Below, one piece after another: positions 1 through 12,275 of a stretch of 64,000 nt of DNA. The notes under the pieces were generated by a model that saw only the letters and a program-made list of their open reading frames with translations, was not told the DNA's origin and did no database searches. Numbering within the stretch: position 1 is the first letter of the stretch; each line of letters starts with the position of its first letter. Made by a program: the position numbers and the translations under genes. The stretch lies in NCBI GenBank assembly GCA_018417955.1, contig JACTVC010000006.1, positions 1 to 64,000 on the forward strand, given 5' to 3'. Source of the DNA: Laccaria trichodermophora (taxonomy: Eukaryota; Basidiomycota; Agaricomycetes; Agaricales; Hydnangiaceae).

Positions 1-1137
1 ACTCTTCTTCAATCATGGTAACCTTACAGATTGCTGCTTGTGTGTTGCATGGCCTGTGTCCACTCTGGGGGGCAAAATTTATGACAACATTTTTTTCCCC
101 TCCTTTCCTTTGACCTCTTATCATTCCTACCCAACATGGCACCACCTTTACCCACTCGGACACCAACTTAGGATCATGGCTTGTAATTTTCCACTGCACG
201 ATCTCTTCGCCTCTATCCTCCCTGGCTTGATCCTTGAGATTCGCACACTGGAAAAGTGGGGGGCTGTAGGGGAGTATAGGTGGAAGATGGGAGGAGAGGT
301 GCAAGCCTCTATCCCATTACACACTCCCCACGTCCAGACGACACACCACAATGGAAGCAAGCTACATCATCTTGATGGGTAGAGGGAGTTGAGTTGGGAT
401 CAACAATCTGAGTGGAGAGGCGCAAGCCTCTATCACACTATACATGTCTTATACCCAGACCACAAGTATGATGGAAGCATGCTACACCATCTTGATGGGG
501 AAAGGCAATGGAGTTGGGATGGATGACCTGGAAGCCATCCACTTGCATGGTTTCCCAGTACTCATGGTTATACATCACTGAAGAGAGAATGGGAGGATCA
601 TATGGGTATTTCTGGGTTAAGCTGGGAGCTTACAGTGACCAGCTTTCCAGATAGCAAATTATTTGGGGCCAAATTTTTTCTTTCTTTTATTCATCTTCTT
701 TGCTTTGCTACCTTTTGGTCTCATTTTATCCTGATATTCACTCTGGGGGGCAAGAGGATTTCTATTCTATTATTCTTCCCCACCATTGTTTTCCTTACAT
801 GCCCTCTGGACATTGGGGGGCTTTGTGATATAGGATTGGAAGGGAATGCCCAGAGGCCATAGTCAAACAGTGGTTTATAGCTAGATTTGGATATCTTACA
901 TAATATATTGATCTTTTGTCTTGAACCACCACCTTGTCAGCAGTCTTGCCATCCTCTTGCACTACATGTAGTGCTTTGTATAACTGTACTTCCTACAGTA
1001 TGCATAATCATGTTGGGCCAGCTGAGTATCTTGTAACTGCTCATTGCTCACTCATGGGTGTTGATCCCAGATCCACCCATTCTTGCCTCCTCCTTCCCTC
1101 TTGGCTTCAGCTATGCGAGAAGTTCAGAGTGAACGCT
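1..1137. repeat. Non-coding flank of a decayed retroelement, with a 2-copy ~121-bp direct duplication
   Basis: No convincing coding region. Two adjacent direct copies of a ~121-bp unit lie at about 293-412 and 414-532; both contain GCAAGCCTCTATC, a CTTGATGGG block and GAGTTGGGAT. A second short similarity joins about 61-75 and 739-753 (CACTCTGGGGGGCAA followed by pyrimidine-rich DNA). The stretch lies downstream of the minus-strand Gag remnant, so it may hold decayed LTR or untranslated sequence, but no LTR boundary or TG...CA end could be fixed by eye. Confidence 0.4.
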
Positions 1138-2915
1138 TCACACCCACTGTTCCGCGTCCACACCCTGTTTTGGCAATTTGGTGGGATGTTTCATCTGACT
1201 CGGTCTCTCCTCCTGCTCATCTTCAATGTGGTATAGCAAATGTTTCTGTGATTTCAGTTTCTGGTGTGCTTGCAAAATGTCTATGTCCTCTTCCTCTTCC
1301 ATAGTCGTTTTGTGACCTTCCCCAGTCTTATGCCCTTTCTCAACTACTTCTACACTATCTACACTAGGAGTGTCAATTTCGTCAAGAAGGACTGCCATAT
1401 CAAAATCCAACTCCACTTTTCCAAAATCAATTTGCGACGATGCTAGCACTGTGAGAGCAGGATGCTGAAAGCTGTTTGGTACATTCTGTCCATTTCATCC
1501 ACATCCTTTTTGGTAGAATAACCACTCTTTGACGAGAAAGCTACATGTGCTTTATACATTTGCCAGTCTGGACACTCTTTGTCCCAGTGGTTATCACTGC
1601 TGCAGGATTTACATGGGGAGGGAGGTAGTTTACCCATTTTAGTTGTAACATGATCATTATGCACAAACATGTAACCACCAGGAGGGGGAGCCCATTGTTG
1701 TTTTTGCATAACATGGTAAACTTCACATAATATATTGTTGTGAGTCTCTCCTGGTGACTCATTGGCTGTATGTTCTGTGGACTCACTAGTTGTATTCTCT
1801 GCAGATGCAACATTTCTGTCTTCTTCCATTGTATTCAGCAGTACTTGCCGATCTGTGGGCAGTCTCTCCTGATTGAATCAGTTTGCTGGCTTTTCTTGGT
1901 TGAATCGATTTGTTGATGGTTTTGGTTGTTCCCATCCTAGTCACCTTAACATTGGTATTATGTTTTCCACTGTAATCACTGCTGAGTTGGCTGTTTTTCT
2001 TCTCCAGGCATCCAATAGATCGTCCTCATAGTCAACTACCTTTGTATATAAGGCTTTGGTCAATGTGATACTTCCCATAACAAGTATGGTCTTCCAGGAT
2101 AAGGGCACCTTCTGCATGATCAAACTCATCTCCAGTTTTCCACCAGGTTGAGCAGAAGTCAGCATGCAAGTATACATGATTCAACAGATGATAAAAGCTT
2201 TCAGCAATTCCTTCTCATGACCAGCTTGTCAGAAATATTGACTCTTGTATACTCTATTGATCTTGAATTGCCAGGCCTCACCCAGATACCCGTCCTTTAT
2301 GCCTCGGAGGTAATTTATGTAGTGAGATCTCATATGTGCTTGCTCTTTGAAGGTGAGAGTAGTAAACCAATCTTTTATGTCTGATCCGTCTTCTAAATTC
2401 ATCCATAGCCAATATCCAAGAGCCTCTGGTAGATCTCCTTCTAGAGCAGCCAACTGCTGAATTCTTAAGAAGTATTTAATGGCTGTATTAGGATCGCTGT
2501 CCCAGCAGGGTAGTTGCTCTTGTTTTATTTCTGTTTTGATTGTTGGTTGGATCTTACCATAGGGAATGGTTGCTTTGCTTTTCTGACCATTGTCCATATT
2601 GGTATTATCTGGTTCAGATTCAAAGTTTGAATCGGTCTGTGATTTGGGTTTTGCTGGGGGTAGTCTTGAAGACTGGGGAAACGAATAAGACAGTTGTGAA
2701 GGTGTCGATGTTCGATTCACTGATGCTTCTATAGGGTTAGAAGTTGAATTGTTGACAGGGATAGTGTGTCTGCATTTATTTACAAACGGAGCATTGGGGA
2801 TGGTCACCTCGGTGCTGCTAAGATGCAAATTGGCATCAGCCAGGTTGTCATCATATCCCACAGTGTTCACCTTTGTAACAGGTGAGCTGTGGGCTAGCTG
2901 TAGTGGGGTTGTCAA
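1138..2915 (-). pseudogene. Degenerate Gag of an LTR retrotransposon (Ty3/Gypsy-like)
   Basis: Four minus-strand segments (2915-2229, 2177-1941, 1829-1443, 1449-1138) read as one Gag broken by stops and frame changes. The first segment is Ser/Thr/Pro-rich and then enters a capsid-like region with YFLRIQQLAAL and LTFKEQAHMRSHYINYL. The second contains VPLSWKTILVMGSI and a helical YEDDLLDAWRR segment. The third carries a CCHC zinc knuckle, CKSCSSDNHWDKEC, spacing C-x2-C-x4-H-x4-C. That order (capsid, then zinc knuckle) is the Gag layout of fungal LTR retroelements, where the protein packages element RNA. No protease, reverse transcriptase or integrase follows, so this is a fragment or a non-autonomous derivative. 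Assignment to Ty3/Gypsy rests on general resemblance of this Gag type; the knuckle is the firm part. Confidence 0.7.
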
Positions 2916-3470
2916 GGCAACAACAGTGAGCTGGTGAACATAAGTGTAACTCCTGTTATTGAGGTGTGTAGACTGATTTCCAGACTTGGTCCTAAGCTTT
3001 GTTCACTTAGCAGAGACTGTTGATGCTTTGGATATCTGTTGCATGGTCTCTGCTCTCTTCCAGGAAATCCTCAAAAGAGTTGTGAACACTGTAGAGTGAG
3101 CTGAATATCTCTGAATACCTATAACAGAGTATTCAGTGACCCTCCAAACTCAAGTCACTTACTTATACTCTTAGGGCAAAGTGCAGTATGATGTACTTCA
3201 GAGCAAAGGGTATGTGCAGTGGTGAATTGAAGAATAGAAAAAGATGTCACTACATATGTGACTACAGAGTATATGTCATGAGTTGAATCGTGACTGATGT
3301 AAACAAAGGTAACATAAGTAATAAGCATGAATGTAAGTCCTTGTAACATGATAGGTCATGAATGAGGAGGGGAAGGGCCTGAACGTCAACCGCATAAGGT
3401 GGAAATCACTTGTAGACTTGCCTAGTCCTGGGCATCCATTACATTTGCCTTCACCACTTCAACAGATGGT
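2916..3470. other. No gene seen; presumed retroelement flank
   Basis: Between the Gag remnant and the MULE remnant no coding signal, RNA gene or clear repeat is visible. It would be the place of a 5' LTR and primer-binding site of the Gag element, but neither could be recognised. Confidence 0.3.
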
Positions 3471-5487
3471 ATGGTGACTGTGGGTGCCAAGGAACAGATG
3501 CTTGAAGCATTTCTGGGATATGTCACAAAACAGTGCCCAAATATTAACTTTGCATTGATGGATAAAGACACAGATGAGATTTCTGCTGTCCAAAAAGCCA
3601 TGCCATTAGCTAAGCACCAATTATGCTATTGGCATGCAATAAAATACCTTCAAGAACAATTAGCAGAAGATAAGCCTCCAGCAAAGTATGACCTGCATAC
3701 AGCTCATGCAATTTTTGATCTCATTGATCCGACTTGGGCACCAGGTGTAATGTCAGGTTGGGTGGAGGATGGTGTCCATCACAATGACATCAAAGATCCT
3801 AAAAATGAAGAAAATGAATGTGATCAAGAAGACAAGGAAGAGGAGGAAGACCCACCCCCACCAACTTGTTGCCCTCCAGTTTCTGTTCTCATTTCAGGCA
3901 ATACATGGGTTCCTGTGTGGCCAAACCCCCTGAAATACACCAAGGCTTCCTTACCATTTTTTTTCCCCAAGGAATTACAGGGAATCATTGTTCAAAAATT
4001 CCAAACTCACCTTCATCAACACCCCAAAATCCCATTCAATGATGAGGACCACACAATATTTACTGCAGCTGAAATTAGTGTTTGGAAGTCCAGTTCGGTC
4101 CGGTTTTTTGATGCCCAGGGGCATTAACCGTAACCGCAACCGGTCTGCCTTTTCCCCAGAAGTCAAAAGACCAGACCGGACTGCAAAAAACCGCAGTCTG
4201 CGGTTTTTTGCGGTCTATAGACCAGTTTCGGTCTGCATCGGTTTTAACCGGTTTATGACCGGTCTTTAGGCCAATATTTTAAGATTATGAATCGGTAAAT
4301 TTATTAACATCTCTATTAGCTTTAAAACGAGCCCAAGAACGTTAAATTCTGTTAGGAATTGGTGCTTCTATAAAATAAGTCTGGTACATCTATTATTCCC
4401 AAAAGTAATTTACATTTTAATTCATATCTCTCTCGTTTTTTGACCAAATCGTACGTTCTTGGGTGCGTTTTAAAGGGTATTTAATGGGCTACAAAATACC
4501 GGTCCAAACCGGTCAAGACCAGTTCACGTTAACCGGTTTTTTTGCGGTCTTTACATCTCAAAAATAAAAAGACCGAACCACAGGTCTGGTCTTTTGCAGT
4601 CTTGGTCTGGTCTGGTTACAGTCTTTTTCCAGTCACGAGACCGGACTTCCAAACACTAGCTGAAATACATTGCGGCGCTGTCAAAGACATGTATGATTTG
4701 TGTTATCAACATGATCTTTCTCAAGTTTGGGCATACCTCTGGAACCGGTGGTATACTCTGAAACAATGAAGGCTTTGGGCATGCTTAGCAGATGACACAG
4801 TCCCTTGCTTGAAAACAACAATGGTTGTCGAGAGTCTGGTGAAACATAAAACATCATGATTTAGCAGAATATAATCAGCCTCAACTTGACCTTGTGACAC
4901 ATACCATCATTACCAATGTTCTTCTGTGAATCAAGTGCACACTTGCATATGTTTTGGGGTCAAGACGTGTCGGATGGGCCAAGGCACTCACTTCTTGGCA
5001 GGAGGATTTCAAAGCAGAGTGGTTGCAGCTGAGTAAGTGTGATGAGCACTGCTTGGTTGAGAAAGAACTTCAGTGGCGAAAGTTACCTGCAAAAATGAAA
5101 GGTCACACTGAACGGTTAGCACAAATCGAAGAGGAGAAGAATCAACCTCACAGGAAGTACTTGACTGAAATCAACCATTGGACTTGCAGCTGTCCTGCAT
5201 ACCTGATTAGTTGCTTCTTGATGTGCAAGCACCTTGTTCGTGAAGCCAACAAGACTTTGGACAATGCACCACTCACCAGCATGGAGTTCTTTGCAAAGCT
5301 CTCATGTCAATACTACCCTCCTTATTATTCAATTGAGGGCATACACTTCAAGGGTGACACCAAGAACAGTGGCGGTGATATCGAGGTACATGTCCTGGGA
5401 GCTGAAGATGTGGAGAAAATCAGAATTGCATTGTCCACTCAGAATTCAAGCCCTCCCCAGTGGAAGATGATGAAATGGTTGATATAG
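3471..5487 (+). pseudogene. Decayed MULE transposase with SWIM zinc finger
   Basis: The first part (3471-4075) contains FALMDKDTDEISAVQKAM and then LCYWHAIKYLQ, the pattern of the DDE domain of Mutator-like transposases (an Asp-rich strand followed by a C-x2-H segment). After an acidic linker the frame is cut by a hAT-type MITE at 4076-4658 and resumes at AEIHCGAVKDMYDLCYQ. An in-frame TGA follows WYTLKQ near 4767 and more stops occur to about 4950. The end (4954-5487) has WTCSCPAY...MCKHL, the C-x-C...C-x-H pattern of a SWIM zinc finger. Intact MULE transposases cut and paste DNA flanked by long inverted repeats and 9-11 bp duplications; none could be fixed here. The MITE must be younger than the MULE insertion because it sits in its coding region. 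Confidence 0.8.
4076..4658. mobile_element. hAT-type MITE (583 bp) with perfect 8-bp target duplication
   Basis: The element starts TAGTGTTTGGAAGTCC and ends with the exact inverse GGACTTCCAAACACTA. It is bracketed by GCTGAAAT at 4068-4075 and 4659-4666. An 8-bp duplication with short TIRs is the hAT signature. The inner flanks are dense in CCGGT/ACCGG and GGTCTTT motifs in both orientations, resembling the subterminal repeats to which hAT transposases bind. It has no coding capacity. Removing the element and one duplication copy rejoins the MULE frame (TAAEI to IHCGAV), which confirms the boundaries. Confidence 0.93.
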
Positions 5488-5852
5488 ATGAGGTTGAAAT
5501 TCAAATTGCAACCACATCTGACACAGAGGACCATCTTGGAGCTGAGAAGGAAGACAATGAGCTTGAAGACAGTGAAACAGTTGAACGTGTGGGTAACAAT
5601 CACTGATTCTTACCTGTTATTGTTGACAGCGACACTTTTTTAGATCTTCTATTCCCAGGACTGTCAACAGAAGATCAAACAGTGCTTCAATGATATGATG
5701 GTGGTTATTGAAAGGAAAGGAGGTGTAAACGTGAAGATGGCAAAGGTGCTTGAGAAAGCATTCGTAAAAATTGAGTTGATAGGTGGAGATATAGGGAAGC
5801 ACAAACGATGGTGTACAAGTCAGCGTACTTGGAAAGATAGTAACCAAAATAC
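5488..5852. other. MULE 3' tail, no gene
   Basis: Sequence after the SWIM finger keeps short acidic coding-like stretches (about 5488-5600) but is interrupted by stops. Nothing else is recognised before the Harbinger terminal repeat. Confidence 0.35.
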
Positions 5853-5855
5853 AAT

Positions 5856-5935
5856 AGGGAGGCACAAAGTTGGCCGCCGTCCGCCGTCGCTTTTCGCCTT
5901 CACGCATTTGATCGCGTCATATGATCATTTTTAAA
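5856..5935. repeat. Left terminal inverted repeat of the Harbinger composite
   Basis: Reads AGGGAGGCACAAAGTTGGCC onward and matches the reverse complement of 20518-20596 over a shared core through CGCTTTTCGCCTTCACGC, then GTCATATGATCATTTTT after a short insertion. Preceded by AAT. Confidence 0.85.
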
Positions 5936-6815
5936 GTCCGCTTTGTCACGTCGATACAACGCTGAATAGATATCTCGTACAATCCTTTCCTGCCTGTCGA
6001 AGGATGCCTCAACTCTCTGTGCACCAGGACTTGGTAAACCAGTACATCCTCTCGATGCTTATGCGTCAGATTTTTCACCCTTGGCTGTAGCCATATACTA
6101 TATTGACTGGACCTACCCACCTAAGTCCATTGCTGGGAGAGTGTATCCATGCACTGGCTGTAGGCATGGGTCTTTGCAGTAAATTATTTATTCCGGTTTA
6201 TAATGCCTGTGTCAGGATATGATATAGATCTTGCTTCTTGATGGCTAAATATAGTCAACATTGCACAGATTTAATTCTGAGGAGATATTTCTGCTCTAGA
6301 GCTTTGTCTTTCCTAGAAACAGCCTCTGAAACTTCACCTAATATATCTTTAATAATGTTCTGACACTTCCGAATAGTTTCCCTCCGTCGATTGCAACCAT
6401 GATAGCTGGATGCAACAAACCTGTTTTGGATGACCTTGGCCCTTTTGATGCCCTTGGTACACAATAGTAAACAATAATGTAGTCTGACTTTGATACCTTT
6501 GGGCCGCCGTGAGTCTGCTATTCCCTCATCACAATGATATATATGGCAAGAGAAATCACTTTTCTTTCATCCTTGTACTATAATTTCTATCTTTTGCACT
6601 GTTCTGGTGAATACGACGGCATGACTTTCTCTCTGCAAACTTGAACGATGGCTTAGGTACACAAATGTAAACAATGGTTGAAGTTCCAGCCGCGTCCACC
6701 CATCCTCAAGGGATAAGAGCATCAAGGTAAAAAGATACAGTAGATGTTACCTTCACATGTATGTAAAGTCTCTATGAAGAAGTATTGTCCAAAAAACTAC
6801 CAGCTGCGTCATGAA
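5936..6815. other. Presumed left part of the Harbinger element and unknown KDZ left end
   Basis: No complete gene. A short plus-strand frame starting at 6004 (MPQLSVHQDLVNQYILSML, ending at a stop about 6090) resembles in general style the short N-termini of fungal Harbinger transposases and could be the first exon separated from the rest at 17700, but this is weak. Two similar short stretches, GGTACACAATAGTAAACAAT (about 6456) and GGTACACAAATGTAAACAAT (about 6656), are direct repeats of unknown meaning. The left boundary of the KDZ element must lie here but no TIR could be matched by eye with 16.8-17.7 kb. Confidence 0.35.
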
Positions 6816-9800
6816 TCACTCTTCGTCCTCGAAGAAAGCCTCGACGACGGGATCGAGGACCATCGTGCTTCCCTCACCGCTGTCCTCCTCACGCACAAAA
6901 GGCACGAGAGGCTGGTCCCACAGACGAGTGAATCTCGCGTGAAGATCGCGCTGGATTCTCGCCTGTCGCGCCGCATATGCTTTGACCCCCTCGCTTGCTG
7001 CTGCGTCTAAACCCAACCAGCCTTCTTGGCGGTCGTCCCACCACGAAGCCTTCCATTCAAGCGTTTTCCTCACCCTCCTCATCTCTTCTTTCAACAACAT
7101 CACCTCCTCCGACCACCGTAGGCTTCTTGCTCGTGCCTTGGCCCACTCAACACGTAAAGCTATAGAAAAAAGACTTAGCGCCTGGATATACTGAACCGAC
7201 ATTGACTTACCCTCATTCAATTCGTTGTCTTCTCCATTGCCCGCTGACCCTTTCATTGTCCAAATCCACGAAACCACGCGCCTACCCTCCCCGAGTCCCC
7301 TTTCAAGAGCGATTCGCCGTTTCTTCGACAAAAGGCGCCCATCCGGTCCGATCTCCTCGTTAGGATCCTCTATGCTGATTTCGGTGCCATCAGGCGTCGT
7401 TAGGTCTCCATCGTTGAGCTCCTTAAGCTCCCTCTCCCAATCGCCTGGACCCATAAGGTCGAATAGTGCCCGACGTGTCGCGCGGTACTTGACAGCCAGT
7501 GCCTTGCACTTGTCCTCGATCCGGTTGATTGTGTCTGCTGCTCGTGTCGTCGGGTTCTGGCCTCGTACGTTTCTGTTGCGAAAGCCAATGAAAGACAGCC
7601 GACCTCGTTGTAGAGTCCGAATCTTCTCGAGTGCGTCCAGGCACTGTGCTTGCCGAAGTCTTGTTTCAATATCGATCAAACCTACCCGGCAGCTGTGCAT
7701 GCGATGATTGGCTGGAAGCGCAGAGGGCAGCCACAACTCCTGGTGCTCGACCTCAGGTTGGACGCGTTTCGCCTCAGGAAGATGTTGCTGAGCTTCCTCC
7801 GTTTGAGCGAGCATGACGGCGGCTGCAGGGGTGTAGACATCTTGCATGCTTCGAAATTGTTTTACTTGGCGCATCAGCACCAGCCGCCGTTGTTGTAGTT
7901 CGTTATCTTGATGTATTGTCAATTCTTCGGGTCTCCTCGCATCCCATGCAATGCGCCGTCTGGATGATAAAAAAATTAGTTGTGATTGAATGTGTGAATG
8001 AGAACAGTCTTACTGAGTTTCCTCTATCATTAAACCCATCGAGATGAACGCTGTTGGTCCCGTTGAATGGATATGCGGTACACCTGCCGCAAGGTCTTTC
8101 TTTTCCTCTTCCAAAAGTTGGTTCTTGACGTCGTTTTGCGATGCATCTAGAGCAAGGCACGTTAAAATATATTTATCTAATTCAGATGAGAACTTACGAG
8201 TGACGAGAGAAACGTAGGGGTTCGTCTTTCTCGGGTCTTTCTCCCAAGCGACGATCATCGCCGTCCACTGCTCAATATCAACCTTACCACCCTCACGAAG
8301 AGAGTCCGTGAATTCATTGAAGATCTGTTCTTGCCGCTTCTGTTCCTTGACAGCCAGTAGTAGTCGGGAATGTAACGTTGTACCTGTTCGTAAAAGAATG
8401 TTAACAACCAACCCAATGATGAATAGGCAAAACTTACCGAGCGAGATGTACTTCCTCCAATTGTGGTGACCGAAATGATCGTCAAGCGTATCATGGCGAG
8501 ATCCCGGGCCCATCTCTTTGGTGCTATTGGCCACTCGGTTCATCTCGGCCCAACTCCGCTCAATCCCCTCGCCGTCAGTTCGTCCCACACCCGACTTGAA
8601 GTTAAGGGAATGGGGGGCTTGACAAGGTAGTTTGTGCATGGGGCAGTGGCATTTGGGAATGCCCCAATCGGTGGAAACGCCATCGGGTAACTTCAGGTGG
8701 TCGGGGAGAGCTTCCATGCGGTCGAAGAAGTTGACTTTGAACTGGCAGGCGATATCGTACGATATAAAAACTCCGAGGACCAGTACGGGAGCGAGCGCGG
8801 ACAACAAAATGTAATCCATATTGCAATATCTGATCGCGCTCCGTTAGCTTCGTATTGTTACATTCAAAGGAGACGAACCTTTCTCCCTTCTGGAGATCGC
8901 CTACTCCACCACTTCTTACAATTTCGTGACGGGCGCACAAAGCCATGCCGACCCCCGTTGACCGCAGCCCCGCTGAAAATTTGGTTTCAGCATGGGCCAA
9001 TGTTTTGAATCCGCTGCAAGAGCTGATCTAAAAGATGAGGGGTATCATCAGAAAAGTGCGTGGGAGAATTAAGATCAACTTACATCCTTTTGTGTCGCGT
9101 ACTTCAAAATATGTTTGCGGTACGGCTCGTCGTCGGTGAAGTAGGCCATGCCAGTATGTAATCCGGGGTCCTTCTTGATCGACGACCGCATCAGGTTCTT
9201 CAACCGAAAGTTCGCATCCAATGCTAGGATCAACGTATAAAGAAACCTGCAGGATTGTTAAATGTAGATAAAACAAAGGTGACCGAATTTCGTACCTCAT
9301 TTCTTTGGGAACTTGTTCCCATTCATCTTGCAAATTGATACCGGGGATCGGACAAGCGGGACAAGGTACAGTCAAATCCGAGGGGCCGGTACTAATGAGG
9401 CCGTTCTTGATGTTTCCCCGACCGTTGCGCTTCATCAATTTGAGATGGCGGAACTCACGTATCATTCGCATGAGTGACTTATACCGTGTCTGAAAAAGAC
9501 ACGTCACCTTCCGCCAGACACTGAAAAGTTTGACTTACCTTGGGAACATTCAGGTCGGTATTGTCTGTGAGATGCTCGAGCGCCTTGTAAAATTCGTGAG
9601 CCGACAGCTTCCCAGTAAGAGTAATCATGTGAAAGAGCTCAAGTAGACGGAATGTGGCGCAAGTCTGTGGATAGTGAACAGTTGCCGGGTACCACTCTAT
9701 TCTAAGTAGTTGTTGTCGACTCGTTATGCGGTGGTCACAGCCACAAAAATCGACCGCGACATAATGTAGGCCATTTGTGTGAAGGACTATGAAATCCGTG

Positions 9801-10554
9801 TGGCCGGGCCTCGGAACTAGGCAAGGGGAACCCATGTGCCCGAGTTGCACACGTAGTCCCATGTCCTTGAGCGTTGTCTTCTGAAAGAAATGCTGATGCC
9901 ATTGCTGCAGTGATTCAGCGCTAGATCAACCAACAAAAGCGCAGCTCGTACCTGGATAATATGAAGTGGCAGGTGACGGTGTCGCTTAAGGCAACAGCTG
10001 CAACATTCAATGATTCCCCCTATGCAATCTTCACAACGATAGGCCCCGTCAGCGGAGGAGCAAGACATGCACCCCCGCAACCGACCATCGCCACGACCCT
10101 CCAAACGCAACATCTCTGCAAGGAACTCATCCCTATATCCAGGATCCCCCTTCCCCCGACCAGCCCAGTCTAGGAGTGGCGCATCCTTCAAATCTAGTGT
10201 AAGTTGACGTAACTCAGAGAATAAAAGACGTACCGAAGTTGGATACCGTTTTGCAGCAACCTTTCCAGCGACATTTGAAACGGCTGCAAGCCCCTCTTCC
10301 TCAGATGGTCGATCCAGAGCTAAGAGATCATTCACGCCCTCTTCGTACAACGCGCTTGGATTCCAGTCATACACGGGACTCGGAGGAGGGGAATAACGAC
10401 TTGAAGTCCCTTTTTGTGGAGAGGCGGGGGTTGGCTGAATGCGAAGACCATCACCGGTTATGTGGAAAGAACGGGCGTGTGGAATGGCGAGTGTCTCGTC
10501 GTCAGATTCGTTGTGTAGCACAACATAAGTCTTTGTTTTGCGTTTGGATCTCAT
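6816..10554 (-). CDS. KDZ family transposase with CxC2 cysteine cluster, 1092 aa, 10 exons
   Basis: Exons read 10554-9952, 9904-9539, 9489-9296, 9246-9084, 9027-8879, 8829-8438, 8383-8198, 8146-8014, 7959-7211 and 7159-6816; all introns are GT-AG and the total is a multiple of three with no internal stop. The N-terminal quarter is acidic/Pro-rich, then comes the cysteine cluster GCMSCSS...YRCEDC...CCSCCLKRH...LPLH (about residues 160-200), known as CxC2 in KDZ transposases. The catalytic region holds LDANFRL, ISYDIACQ and GEGIERSW, matching the D, D and E motifs of the KDZ nuclease fold, plus STGVGMALCARHE typical of the family. The C-terminus (VEWAKARARSLRWSEEVMLL) is the usual KDZ helical tail. 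It would excise and integrate the element in the nucleus. Start chosen at MRSKRKTKTY because it opens the longest frame reaching the cluster. Confidence 0.92.
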
Positions 10555-10683
10555 GGGAAAATAAAAGGCACGTTGATTCGGACTCTGTATCTCGTTCTGT
10601 CGCGTGACCACAACGGCCAAATGCACGAAAAGTATGCATGTTTTGCACAAAAAGTATGTATGTATTATAGAACGCGACTACAA

Positions 10684-11405
10684 CTATTTTGCAGGAGCAC
10701 GGAATATTTCGACCTCAGGGTTTCCGGCAGCACGCGCGCTCGCAAGCGAGTCCTGGACTACCTTTTCAATTGCCTTCAGTGCCTCTTCACAGTCCGTGCG
10801 ATCATGAGGCACCTCCAAGGTACTCATGATCTCCTTAATTGCGACATTCATCAGAACCATCCAAGTTGGGTTTGCTGGCACAGGGTTATCAACCATGGAT
10901 GGGAAACGGAAGGCCAACCAGCGAATCTGGCCCCTTAGCCACTGAATAATTGGTAGGTAAGCGGCGCGTCCGGCAGAGAACAATCAAGATTGAAGACATA
11001 CCTTTTCACGTTGCTTGCGAATGAATTCCGTGTACTCAGGATCTTCGCCATAGCTCTCCTCCACCGTAATCTGATGCTCGGGGTCGGGAAAACGCAGGAA
11101 CCAGACTTGGTATGCGCGCTCAAAAAAGGCCTGGGTTTGCCCCTGTTCGTACGCTGCGAAGAAACTGGGAAGCAGCAGTTTCAAGAGCTTCACTTGAACC
11201 GCTCGCTTATTTCGGCGAGAGAGGTAAATGCCAAGGTCACGGAAAATTGAGATCTGTGATCGATCGTTATATCAGGGTCAACACAATCTATTTTAAACAT
11301 ACATACCTCAGGTTCAGGGTCCTTTAGCTTCCGGCTTGGGACCTTAAACGAGATGTCGGGAGCGACGATAACAGTGACCTTGGGTCGGATTGAACGCTTG
11401 GGCAT
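10684..11405 (-). CDS. KDZ-linked protein of unknown function, 202 aa
   Basis: Three exons (11405-11307, 11253-11002, 10941-10684) join in frame through GT-AG introns. The protein starts with a basic segment (MPKRSIRPKVTV) and continues with a helical LLKLLLPSFFAAYEQGQTQAFFERAYQVWFLRFPDPE motif region. That pattern (helix, short polar loop, aromatic-rich helix ending WF.+FP) is also seen in looser form near the N-terminus of the 744-aa protein at 14226 (RLEFLNGYIDEFNAAL...NAWFAKFHW), suggesting the two share a domain. No catalytic motif seen. It lies 129 bp upstream of the transposase start, same strand, so it may share its expression. Membership in a KDZ accessory family is inferred from position and from memory of similar mushroom proteins. 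Confidence 0.75.
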
Positions 11406-11583
11406 GGTAGAAATTGGAAGGTTGAGGCTACAGCGCGTGGCAATATAATTACCTACAACTAAACTTTATCGGATTTCAACTATACAGTTGATACATACCA
11501 AAATTTGTGGATTGCTGCACAGTCAAGCGTGATACAAGCGAGAATGTAGATGGGCTCAGTAAATAATTGAGATAGAGTTGTAA

Positions 11584-12275
11584 TTACGCGTCCTTGACTT
11601 CCTGGCAGATCTGGTACCCATAGATGCCGCTTTCACGCCAGTCAGCCATCTCATCCAGGGCAGTGAGCGCATGGGCGTGGACATCCTCGATGAGCGCGAG
11701 AACGTGCCGGAAATCTTTCACCACTAGGTCCGCCCCTTTCCACTCTTCTCCGCATCCATATTCTTGAAGAATGCTGTCGAGCGCTTGGTGAAGGCCTAGG
11801 ATGAATTCCATCCAGACCTTGCCTTGCTCCTCTAAAATCCCGAGGGCAAGATCCGGACGTTCGATGCAAGCCATAACAATAAGGTCGACGTAGTCGTACA
11901 GTGAGCCATTGGTCATGTGGTCGAAATGAATTTTAGACTGAGAAACGAATGTCAAGGGATCTTCACTAGTATTGAGGCCGAGTCAGGGTTGTTTCGTTGG
12001 GACAAGTGGGGAACTTACCTGAGTTCCTCTGGCGGTGCTAGTTCTGATGCGTTGTCTTTCTGTAGTTTGGAAGATTTCTGCTTCCGATCCTCCTTGACTT
12101 TCTTTTGGTATTGATAACGCGACCGACGGCGGATTTTCTTCCTGTTTCTGAGGTATGTGTGAGCGCCGCACTTCCATAGAATGAGATAGACTCACTTTTC
12201 ATAATATATTTTGCAGCTCTCGCGCCTCGCAGAAACCTTCTCCTCCGGAGTACTGTGCAGACGAAGACGACCCAT
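11584..12275 (-). CDS. Small KDZ-linked protein with basic N-terminal region, 196 aa
   Basis: Exons 12275-12196, 12147-12019 and 11965-11584 splice to 591 nt with no stop. The N-terminus is MGRLRLHSTPEEKVSARRES followed by a Lys/Arg-rich helix across the first splice (YYEKNRKKIRRRSRYQYQKK), about residues 20-45, like a nucleic-acid-binding basic region. The C-terminal two thirds (SEDPLTFVSQSKIHFDHM... to EICQEVKDA-type end) is helical and acidic, with a conserved-looking LILEEQGKVWMEF stretch. Function unknown; DNA or RNA binding is inferred only from charge. It is co-directional with its neighbours on both sides. Confidence 0.72.

Noticed and set aside
6255..6464. Small basic minus-strand frame inside the Harbinger left part
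   Set aside because: Short, no splice partners and no known motif.
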